Shown here: one piece after another, positions 1 through 6,401 of the stretch
Numbering within the stretch: position 1 is the stretch's first letter
How the letters are laid out: each line of letters starts with the position of its first letter
Assembly: GCA_037384885.1 (NCBI GenBank)
Contig: JARRNO010000016.1
Location: 1-20,957 of the forward strand
Direction: 5' to 3'
Source: JARRNO01 sp037384885
GTDB taxonomy: Bacteria > Acidobacteriota > UBA4820 > DSQY01
Length of the DNA: 20,957 bases
Program-made: the position numbers and the translations under genes
Notes under the pieces: generated by a model
The model's database searches: none
Told to the model about the DNA's origin: nothing
What the model saw: the letters and a program-made list of their open reading frames with translations, nothing else

Positions 1-1
1 C

Positions 2-1423
2 CTGTTGCCGCCCATCGACGAGGGATCCATTATGATCGAATACCGGATGCCCCATGGAACGTCCCTTCCAGAGATGGATCGCATTGGGCGTTCTCTCGAG
101 AGCATCGCCTTGAGAAACCCGGACGTGACCACGGTGTATCTGCGCGTCGGCGGACCAAGGGGTTCCCTGGTCGTAGATCCCATGAACCGGGGAGAACTGA
201 TGATCAAGCTCGCCCCGCTTTCCAGGCGGCGCCACCGCGTCGGGCAGATTATGGGCTGGCTCCGCCGGCGCTATTCCGATTTTCAGGGCGTGATTTTTCT
301 CTACCACCAGCCGACCCAGGAGAACATGGATGAGAGCTTCAGCGGGCTTCCGGCCTTCTTCGGCGTCACCCTGTTCGGGCCGAAGCTGCCCGTCCTGACC
401 CGGTTCGCGGCGAAGGTCCAGGGGATTCTCCAGAAGGATCCGGCCGTGTCGGGTGTGGTAAACGAGACGCTCTATCCGGTACCGGCGCTGGTGGTCCGGG
501 TGAACAACGCCGCCCTGGGACAGTACGGCGTAACCGCCTCCGAGGTGCTCGACACGATCAGGGCGGCCCGGCTCGGCGTCCAGGCCACCCAGGTGATCCG
601 CCAGCGCGAGATCATTCCGGTGCTGGTGGACCTGGATCTCGGCAAGGGGTACGATCCCCATTCCATCGCCGCCCTCCGCCAGATCCCCGTGCGGTCCGCA
701 TCCGGCTGGGTGCCGCTCGGCAAGGTCGCCACCGTTAAGATCGAACAAACGCCAGCCGCCCTGACCCGCCTCAACGGCCAGCGGGAAGTCACCCTCATAA
801 CGGATGTCACCGGAAGCATCGGAGGGCTTGTTTCGCGCCTGAACCGGAAATTCGCCGGGCTCGGTCTCCCAGAGGGGTACAGTATCGGTTATTCGGGGCA
901 ATACAAGGTCATGGTCAAGACCGGCTGGGAGCTGGGATATGCCGTCGTGACAGCGCTGATTCTCATCTACCTCATCATGGTGCTGCAATTCCATTCGTGG
1001 CTGGAGCCGCTCGTCATCATCCTGGCGGTCCCGTTTTCTCTGGTGGGGGCGGCGGCGGCCCTTGCCCTGGCCGGCCTTGGGCCGGACGTCTCGGTCGGCA
1101 TGGGAATTCTGACGCTCGCTGGCATTTCCGTGAACAACGCCATCGTGTTGATGGAGTATGCCAACCGGGAGGGCCGGCGGGGGCTGGCAAGGCGGGAGGC
1201 CCTGCTTTCGGGGGCCAGCGTCCGCCTGCGCCCCATTCTCATGACCGCCATGACGACCATTCTCGCGCTGGCGCCCGCGGCGGTGGTGCTGGGAACGGGT
1301 TCGAAGGTCTTTCAGCCGTTCGCCGTGACGGTGCTGGGGGGACTGGTGACTGCGACCGTGGGAACACTGGTCGTCGTCCCGGTTCTCGGTTCTTATCTGG
1401 CGCCCCGTAAGCCACAGAGTTGA
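2..1423 (+). CDS. RND-family efflux permease, C-terminal part (5' end outside window)
   Basis: Inner-membrane permease of a tripartite efflux pump, driven by the proton gradient and exporting substrate through the periplasm. Only about the last 473 residues are present; the reading frame is open to the window edge. The piece begins with LPPIDEGS, the periplasmic start after the first membrane domain. A long periplasmic porter region follows to about residue 305, then five predicted membrane segments (about 311-329, 335-357, 361-386, 408-430, 437-462), as expected for helices 8-12 of an RND protein. The QPTQ stretch and the following FGPKLPVL resemble the heavy-metal (CzcA/CusA) subfamily, but GISVNNAIVLMEYANR in the membrane domain is closer to the drug (HAE1) subfamily, so the substrate is unresolved. 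No clear terminator follows. It is probably the end of a separate operon; membrane-fusion and outer-membrane partners would lie to the left. Family certain, subfamily uncertain. Confidence 0.93.
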   Translation: MLPPIDEGSIMIEYRMPHGTSLPEMDRIGRSLESIALRNPDVTTVYLRVGGPRGSLVVDPMNRGELMIKLAPLSRRRHRVGQIMGWLRRRYSDFQGVIFLYHQPTQENMDESFSGLPAFFGVTLFGPKLPVLTRFAAKVQGILQKDPAVSGVVNETLYPVPALVVRVNNAALGQYGVTASEVLDTIRAARLGVQATQVIRQREIIPVLVDLDLGKGYDPHSIAALRQIPVRSASGWVPLGKVATVKIEQTPAALTRLNGQREVTLITDVTGSIGGLVSRLNRKFAGLGLPEGYSIGYSGQYKVMVKTGWELGYAVVTALILIYLIMVLQFHSWLEPLVIILAVPFSLVGAAAALALAGLGPDVSVGMGILTLAGISVNNAIVLMEYANREGRRGLARREALLSGASVRLRPILMTAMTTILALAPAAVVLGTGSKVFQPFAVTVLGGLVTATVGTLVVVPVLGSYLAPRKPQS

Positions 1424-1482
1424 AATAACCCCGGCGCGGCCACGTTCTAACAATCTGGGCGGGGTGGCTAAAAAATCGACAG

Positions 1483-1512
1483 TTGCAAGAACCGGTTGGC
1501 ACCGGTTAAAAT
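1483..1512 (+). promoter_or_regulatory. Candidate sigma70-type promoter of the nuo operon
   Basis: TTGCAA at 1483-1488 matches the -35 consensus at four of six positions. TAAAAT at 1507-1512 matches the -10 consensus at five of six. The spacer is 18 bp. Transcription would start near 1519 and give a leader of about 205 nt before the nuoA start. This is the only good -35/-10 pair I found upstream of nuoA. Position and fit support it; no experimental evidence is available here. Confidence 0.5.
1490..1507. promoter_or_regulatory. Inverted repeat (possible operator) in the nuo promoter spacer
   Basis: AACCGGT-TGGC-ACCGGTT is a perfect 7-bp inverted repeat with a 4-base centre. It can also be read as two direct copies of ACCGGTT whose starts (1491 and 1501) are 10 bp apart, one helical turn. 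It fills the spacer of the candidate promoter and touches the -10 box. A dyad in this place is typical of a dimeric regulator's operator; no regulator gene is in the window, so the binding protein is unknown. Confidence 0.45.
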
Positions 1513-1529
1513 GTGACTTATCCGGCTCC

Positions 1530-1568
1530 GTTTTGAACGGGGCGCGCCCGCGAAGCGGGACGCAAAAC
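1530..1568 (+). promoter_or_regulatory. Stem-loop in the predicted nuo leader
   Basis: GTTTTG (1530-1535) can pair with CAAAAC (1563-1568). Inside lies a compact hairpin, CCCGC-GAA-GCGGG (1547-1559). A 10-bp palindrome GGGCGCGCCC (1540-1549) overlaps it and could form an alternative fold. No T tract follows, so it is not an intrinsic terminator. It lies about 155 nt upstream of nuoA and could affect leader stability or bind a protein. The structure is visible in sequence; the function is inference. Confidence 0.35.
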
Positions 1569-1724
1569 ATGAGCCCGCATTTCCCCGGCGTGCTGCCGTT
1601 CGCTGATTGAGAAGCGCGGGTCAAAGCGAAACCGAAAACAAGTCCCCCAGCCGCCCATTGGCCTTCCTATTCAGCGCGGTGCGGCGCCGGATCCTGACAT
1701 CAAGCTTTTTAGTGGAGGACGCGC

Positions 1725-2144
1725 GTGAACAGCACAACCGCGATCTGGCCTCTGGCGCTCTATTTCGGCCTCGTCATCATTCTCGTGGCCGCCATGATCG
1801 GCCTGTCCTACATTCTGGGGCAGCGGCACCGGGACCGCCACACGGGCGAACCCTACGAGTCGGGCATCGTCTCCACCGGTTCGGCCCACGTGCGGCTCTC
1901 CCAGAAGTTCTACCTCGTGGCCATGTTTTTCGTGGTCTTCGATCTCGAGTCGGTCTTCATCTTCGCCTGGGCCGTCTCTCTTAAAGACTTGCAGAAGGCT
2001 GGGCTCGGCTGGGTGAGTTATGGAGAACTCCTCGTCTTTGTGGGAATTCTGGTGGCGGCCCTGGTCTACCTCTGGCGGCTCGGCGCTCTGGACTGGGGGC
2101 CGAAACCCCGGTTCCTGGGCGGGCGGAAGAAGGGTGAATCCTGA
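1725..2144 (+). CDS. nuoA: NADH-quinone oxidoreductase subunit A
   Basis: Small membrane subunit of complex I that packs beside NuoH and NuoJ near the quinone-binding region. The product has 139 residues, a usual length for NuoA. It has three hydrophobic segments (about 7-30, 64-85, 99-117). The conserved motif EPYESGI follows the first helix, and FDLESVFIFAWA in the second carries the family's acidic residues. The start is a GTG with a good ribosome site, GGAGG, about six bases upstream. No ATG in frame fits better. It is the first gene of the operon, and its stop TGA shares one base with the nuoB ATG (TGATG), which implies coupled translation. Identification is firm. Confidence 0.96.
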   Translation: MNSTTAIWPLALYFGLVIILVAAMIGLSYILGQRHRDRHTGEPYESGIVSTGSAHVRLSQKFYLVAMFFVVFDLESVFIFAWAVSLKDLQKAGLGWVSYGELLVFVGILVAALVYLWRLGALDWGPKPRFLGGRKKGES

Positions 2145-2782
2145 TGAAGTGGTCTCTGACAAAAGCAGGCGAGCAGCCCTCGGACATCAAGGCAGGCGGC
2201 ACCATGGAAGAGGTGGTCCGGCGGAACGTGCTTCTTGCCAAGCTTGAGGATTTGGTGGCCTGGGGTCGCAAGAATTCCATCTGGCCCTTTGCCTTCGGGC
2301 TGTCCTGCTGCTTCGTGGAGATGGCCACCAGCCTGACCAGCCGCTATGACGTAGCGCGGTTCGGCGCGGAGGTGATCCGCGGCACGCCCCGCGAGGCCGA
2401 TCTCATGGTGGTCGCGGGAACGCCTTTTTTGAAAATGGCCCCGGTGATTCAGCGGCTCTATGAACAGTTGATGGAGCCCCGCTGGGTGATCTCCATGGGG
2501 TCATGCGCGAACTCGGGCGGCATGTACGACATTTACAGCGTCGTGCAGGGCGTGGACAAATTTCTGCCGGTGGATGTTTACGTGCCCGGCTGCCCGCCCC
2601 GCCCCGACGCTTTCATGCAAGGGCTCGTCCTTCTCCAGCAGAAGGTGGCGGCGGAGCGGCGCCCTCTGAGCTGGGTCATCGGTCCCCAGGGCGTGTACCG
2701 GCCCGAGATGCCGGTGCAGCGCGACCTCCGACGGCCGGAAAGAAACAAAGCAACGACCCTCCGGACCCCAGACGAGGTTTGA
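2144..2782 (+). CDS. nuoB: NADH-quinone oxidoreductase subunit B (N2 cluster)
   Basis: Peripheral-arm subunit holding [4Fe-4S] cluster N2, the last electron carrier before quinone. The product has 212 residues. The cluster cysteines are visible: the adjacent pair in GLSCCFVEM (C55, C56), C121 in SMGSCANSGG and C150 in VPGCPPRP. This pattern is diagnostic for NuoB/PSST. The N-terminus to about residue 30 and the C-terminal 40 residues, rich in charge and proline, are variable as in the family. The ATG overlaps the nuoA stop by one base, and the upstream GAAGAAGGGTGA can act as ribosome site. Unlike most junctions here, it is followed by a 51-base gap with a hairpin before nuoCD. All key residues are present. 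Confidence 0.97.
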   Translation: MKWSLTKAGEQPSDIKAGGTMEEVVRRNVLLAKLEDLVAWGRKNSIWPFAFGLSCCFVEMATSLTSRYDVARFGAEVIRGTPREADLMVVAGTPFLKMAPVIQRLYEQLMEPRWVISMGSCANSGGMYDIYSVVQGVDKFLPVDVYVPGCPPRPDAFMQGLVLLQQKVAAERRPLSWVIGPQGVYRPEMPVQRDLRRPERNKATTLRTPDEV

Positions 2783-2790
2783 CGGACACC

Positions 2791-2812
2791 CCGCCCAGCA
2801 ACAGCCGGGCGG
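2791..2812 (+). promoter_or_regulatory. Hairpin between nuoB and nuoCD
   Basis: CCGCCC (2791-2796) and GGGCGG (2807-2812) form a perfect 6-bp GC stem with a 10-base loop, followed by TCTATTTCT. It resembles a weak intrinsic terminator or an RNA processing/stability element. It lies just after the nuoB stop and 21 bases before the nuoCD ATG, next to that gene's AAGGA ribosome site at 2823-2827. A complete terminator is unlikely, because the rest of complex I lies downstream. Confidence 0.4.
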
Positions 2813-2833
2813 TCTATTTCTGAAGGATCCTGG

Positions 2834-4615
2834 ATGAGCGTGAACGAGGAATCGGCCAATCCTTCCAAGAACAGCTCAAGCGGTATCGCCGGTGAGCTGA
2901 GGGAACGCTTCGGCGAGGCCGTTCTTGCCGAGCAGCAAACCAGGGACGGTATCCCCACGGTGTGGGTCGAAGGAAAGCGGGCCCCGGACGTCCTGAGCTA
3001 TCTTAAGAAAGACACCGGCAATCCCTACCGCATGCTTTACGACCTGACAGCGGTTGACGAGCGGCTTCGGCAGCATCGCGAAGGACAGCCAGACAGCGAC
3101 TTTTCAGTGGTCTACCATCTTCTTTCCTTCGGGCGCAATTCGGACATCCGGATCAAGGTCCCGCTGAAAGAAGAGGCGCCTTCCCTTCCCAGCGTGTCTT
3201 CCCTCTGGGCCAACGCCAACTGGTACGAGCGCGAGGTCTGGGACATGTTCGGCCTCAAATTCGAGGGGCATCCTCACCTGAAGCGAATCCTCATGCCGCC
3301 GACCTGGAAGGGCCATCCCCTGCGCAAGGACCATCCGGCCCGGGGCACCGAAATCGGGCCTTTCGAAATGCCTCCCGAAAAGGAAGACGCCGAGCAGGAG
3401 GCGCTGCGCTTCAGGCCTGAAGAGTGGGGGCTCAAGCGGGAGAGCGAGGACAGCGACTTCATGTTCCTCAACCTGGGGCCCCAGCACCCGGGAACCCACG
3501 GTGTTCTCAGGGTTATTCTCCAGCTGGATGGGGAAGAGATCATCGACGCCGTGCCCGATATCGGCTACCACCATCGCGGCGCCGAGAAGATGGGCGAAAG
3601 GCAGACCTGGCATACCTTTATTCCCTACACGGACCGCATCGACTACCTGGGCGGGGTGATGAACAACCTCCCCTACCTTCTGGCGGTGGAGAAACTGGCC
3701 GGTATCGAGGTGCCCGATCGGGCCAAGGTCATCCGGGTCATGATGTGCGAGCTGTTCCGGATCGCGAGCCATCTTGTCTGGTACGGCACCTTCGCGCAGG
3801 ACCTCGGCCAGCTCTCGCCCGTCTTTTTCACCTTCAACGACCGCGAACGCATTTTCGACATGGTGGGTGCGATCTGCGGGGACCGGATGCACCCGAACTG
3901 GTTCCGGATCGGCGGTGTGGCCCAGGATCTCCCGAAGGGCTGGGACGGTATGATCCGGACCTTTCTGGACCACATGCCCAAGCGGATCCGCGAGTGGGAC
4001 CGCGTCATCATGAAAAACCGGATCCTCAAAGCCAGAACCAAGGGCATCGGGGCCTACAATACCGAAGAGGCCGTCGAATGGGGCGTCACCGGCCCGGGTC
4101 TCCGCGCCACGGGACTCGAGTGGGATTTCCGCAAGAAGCGCCCTTACTCGGGCTACGACCAGTTCGAGTTCGACATTCCCACCGCCGGGAACGGCGACTG
4201 CTACGACCGCGCCGTAGTGCGGATCGAAGAAATCCGCCAGAGCCTGCGGATTATCGAGCAGTGCCTGAACAACATGCCCGCGGGCCATTACAAGGCCGAC
4301 CACCCTCTCACGACACCGCCCCGGAAAGAGCGGACGATGCATGACATCGAAACGCTCATCAACCATTTCCTGAACGAAACCTGGGGGCCGGTTATCCCTG
4401 CGGGCGAGGCTTTTCAGGGTGTGGAGGCCAGCAAGGGAAACAACGGCTACTACCTGGTCAGCGATGGGGATACGATCCCGTACCGCGTTCGCATCCGGGC
4501 GCCTTCTTTCGCCCACATGCAGATGGTGCCGGCCATCAGCCGGGGTTACATGGTTCCCGACCTGCTGGCCATCCTGGGCAGTATTGATTTCGTCCTGGCG
4601 GACGTAGACCGCTGA
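2834..4615 (+). CDS. nuoCD: NADH-quinone oxidoreductase fused subunit C/D
   Basis: Peripheral-arm subunit forming, with NuoB, the quinone-reduction pocket. The 593-residue product is a natural fusion close in length to the E. coli NuoCD protein (about 600). The NuoC part covers about residues 20-172 and contains NWYEREVWDMFG and GHPLRKDHP. An acidic, Glu-rich linker of about 35 residues (172-207) leads to the NuoD part, which begins FLNLGPQHPGTHG (the quinone-site histidine loop, H218 and H222) and includes GYHHRGAEKMGE. It ends with DVDR, the usual NuoD carboxyl terminus. The frame is continuous with no internal start signal, so the fusion is real. The start ATG has AAGGA six bases upstream. 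Identification is firm. Confidence 0.97.
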   Translation: MSVNEESANPSKNSSSGIAGELRERFGEAVLAEQQTRDGIPTVWVEGKRAPDVLSYLKKDTGNPYRMLYDLTAVDERLRQHREGQPDSDFSVVYHLLSFGRNSDIRIKVPLKEEAPSLPSVSSLWANANWYEREVWDMFGLKFEGHPHLKRILMPPTWKGHPLRKDHPARGTEIGPFEMPPEKEDAEQEALRFRPEEWGLKRESEDSDFMFLNLGPQHPGTHGVLRVILQLDGEEIIDAVPDIGYHHRGAEKMGERQTWHTFIPYTDRIDYLGGVMNNLPYLLAVEKLAGIEVPDRAKVIRVMMCELFRIASHLVWYGTFAQDLGQLSPVFFTFNDRERIFDMVGAICGDRMHPNWFRIGGVAQDLPKGWDGMIRTFLDHMPKRIREWDRVIMKNRILKARTKGIGAYNTEEAVEWGVTGPGLRATGLEWDFRKKRPYSGYDQFEFDIPTAGNGDCYDRAVVRIEEIRQSLRIIEQCLNNMPAGHYKADHPLTTPPRKERTMHDIETLINHFLNETWGPVIPAGEAFQGVEASKGNNGYYLVSDGDTIPYRVRIRAPSFAHMQMVPAISRGYMVPDLLAILGSIDFVLADVDR

Positions 4616-4643
4616 GCGCGACAAGCATGGATAGGCAGAAAAG

Positions 4644-5111
4644 ATGCTGAGTGCCGAAGAACGCAGGGAAATTGAAGAGGAACTCCAGCAGTACCCCAAA
4701 CGCCAGGGGGCGTGCATCGACGCGCTGAAGATCGTGCAGCGCCACCGCGGCGGATGGGTGCCCGACGAGGGTGTCCGGGACATCGCCGATTTTCTCGAGA
4801 TGAGCCCCGAGGACGTGGACAGCGTGGCCACATTTTACAATCTCATCTTCCGCAGCCCGGTGGGGCGGCATGTCATCCGGGTCTGCGACAGCGTGAGCTG
4901 CTGGGTCATGGGGTGCGACTCCCTGATCGAGGCGCTCGGCAAAAAGCTCGGGATCCGGCCCGGGGGTACGACGGCGGACCAGCGCTTCACCCTGGTGCCC
5001 ATCCAGTGTCTCGGCACATGCGACCGGGCGCCGGCGCTCATGATTGATGACGACCTGTACCGGGACCTGGAGCCGGACCAGCTCGACGGGATCCTGGAAA
5101 AGTATTCGTAA
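4644..5111 (+). CDS. nuoE: NADH-quinone oxidoreductase subunit E (N1a cluster)
   Basis: Thioredoxin-fold subunit of the NADH-oxidising tip; it holds the [2Fe-2S] cluster N1a next to NuoF. The product has 155 residues, near the family length. The four ligands show the classic spacing: C81 and C86 in VCDSVSC, then C122 and C126 in QCLGTC. The N-terminal helical region (1-70) contains VATFYN, typical of the family. No strong ribosome site precedes the ATG (only AGGCAGAAAAG). A 7-codon out-of-frame ATG reading overlaps this start from 4627 and could couple initiation. The gap from nuoCD is 28 bases and to nuoF 12 bases. Presence of NuoE/F/G shows that NADH is the donor, unlike reduced complexes that lack this module. 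Confidence 0.96.
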   Translation: MLSAEERREIEEELQQYPKRQGACIDALKIVQRHRGGWVPDEGVRDIADFLEMSPEDVDSVATFYNLIFRSPVGRHVIRVCDSVSCWVMGCDSLIEALGKKLGIRPGGTTADQRFTLVPIQCLGTCDRAPALMIDDDLYRDLEPDQLDGILEKYS

Positions 5112-5123
5112 GGACGGTAACGG

Positions 5124-6398
5124 ATGGAAAGACCGCTGACCGAACATATCCGGCCCGACGGAGAGGCTCTGAGCCTGGCGGAATACGAAAAGACCGGCGG
5201 GTACCAGGCGCTCCGCAAGGCGCTCAAGGAGATGTCGCCGAAAGACGTGCAGGAGGTGGTGAAGGACGCCAAGCTGCGCGGGCGCGGCGGCGCGGGATTC
5301 GCCACGGGCGTCAAATGGAGCTTCGTCCCCATGGGCGACGACGCCCCCCGTCCAAAATACCTCGTCTGCAACGCCGACGAGATGGAGCCCGGCACCTTCA
5401 AGGACCGGCTGCTGCTCGAAGGCAATCCCCACCTTCTTCTGGAAGGAATGATCCTGGCCTCCTACGCCATCCAGGCCGATATCGCCTACATCTTTATGCG
5501 CTGGGCCTACCGAACGGCTGACCGGCGCATCCGGAAGGCGATACAGGAAGCCCGCGAAGCGGGCTACCTGGGAAAAAACATCCTGGGATCGGGTTACGAC
5601 CTGGACCTCCACCTCCACATCAGTGCGGGCCGCTACGAGTGCGGTGAAGAAACGGCGCTCCTCAACGCCCTGGAAGGCAAGCGCGCCACCCCAAGAGCCA
5701 AGCCGCCGTTCCCGCCCGTCGTGGGACTCTGGGGAAAGCCGACCATCGTCAACAACGTGGAGACGCTCTGCAACGTGGGCCCCATCGTGGCCAAAGGCGC
5801 GGACTGGTTCCGGGGCCTGAGCCAATCTTCCGACGGGGGCACCAAGCTCTACGGGGTGAGTGGAAAGGTGAAAAAGCCCGGACTGTGGGAGCTTCCCATG
5901 GGAACGACGGTGCGTGAGGTGCTCGAAGAGCACGCGGGCGGCATGCGCGACGGCCTCAAGTTCCGGGGCCTGCTGCCGGGCGGAGCTTCCACGGATTTCC
6001 TCGTGGAGGAACACCTGGACGTGAAGCTGGATTTCGAGTCTGTGGCGGCGGCGGGCAGCCGCATGGGAACCGGGACCATGATCGTGCTCGACGACCAGAC
6101 CTGCCCGGTCGGCATGGTGAAAAACCTGGAACACTTCTTCGCTCAGGAGTCCTGCGGCTGGTGCACCCCTTGCCGTGACGGCCTGCCGTGGGCCGAGCGG
6201 ATTCTCGGCGCTATCGAGGCGGGTGAGGGCCGCGAAGGGGATATCGAGAAGCTTCTATGGCACAGCAAGTTCCTCGGCCCCGGCAATACCTTTTGCGCCC
6301 TGGCCCCTGGGGCGGTGGAGCCGCTGCAGAGCGCCATCAAGTATTTCAGAGACGATTTCGAACGGCACATTCGCGACAAGCGCTGCCCCTGGAGATAA
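5124..6398 (+). CDS. nuoF: NADH-quinone oxidoreductase subunit F (FMN, NADH binding, N3)
   Basis: Catalytic subunit that oxidises NADH with FMN and passes electrons to [4Fe-4S] cluster N3. The product has 424 residues, a normal length. The glycine-rich loop GRGGAGFATGVKW (53-65) binds FMN and NADH, followed by CNADEMEPGTFKDR (82-95) and GRYECGEETAL (169-179). The N3 cysteines are C344, C347 and C350 in ESCGWCTPCR and C391 in NTFCA, with the expected spacing. An AAGGA ribosome site lies upstream of the ATG. The stop is three bases before nuoG. In the FMN loop an Ala stands where many homologues have Pro (and E. coli has Ser), an ordinary variation. All catalytic features are intact. Confidence 0.97.
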   Translation: MERPLTEHIRPDGEALSLAEYEKTGGYQALRKALKEMSPKDVQEVVKDAKLRGRGGAGFATGVKWSFVPMGDDAPRPKYLVCNADEMEPGTFKDRLLLEGNPHLLLEGMILASYAIQADIAYIFMRWAYRTADRRIRKAIQEAREAGYLGKNILGSGYDLDLHLHISAGRYECGEETALLNALEGKRATPRAKPPFPPVVGLWGKPTIVNNVETLCNVGPIVAKGADWFRGLSQSSDGGTKLYGVSGKVKKPGLWELPMGTTVREVLEEHAGGMRDGLKFRGLLPGGASTDFLVEEHLDVKLDFESVAAAGSRMGTGTMIVLDDQTCPVGMVKNLEHFFAQESCGWCTPCRDGLPWAERILGAIEAGEGREGDIEKLLWHSKFLGPGNTFCALAPGAVEPLQSAIKYFRDDFERHIRDKRCPWR

Positions 6399-6401
6399 CC
6401 G

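Larger units (their letters stand above)
1424..1724. other. Noncoding region between RND permease and nuoA
   Basis: Three hundred bases without a credible gene. The left part (1424-1480) has a weak stem, GGCCAC near 1438 with GTGGCT near 1465, followed by A residues and not T, so it is not a convincing terminator for the RND gene. The middle holds the promoter and dyad at 1483-1512 and the stem-loop at 1530-1568. The right part (1570-1710) shows nothing definite. I compared it by eye with common riboswitch core motifs (cobalamin, SAM, glycine, Moco) and saw no match. Confidence 0.7.

Noticed and set aside
1438..1475. Intrinsic terminator after the RND gene
   Set aside because: The stem is short with a long loop and is followed by A residues, not T.
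3104..4831. Long open frame (about 575 codons) on the minus strand opposite nuoCD and nuoE
   Set aside because: It is antisense to genes with firm motifs and reflects the GC-rich third codon positions; its translation has no recognisable domain.
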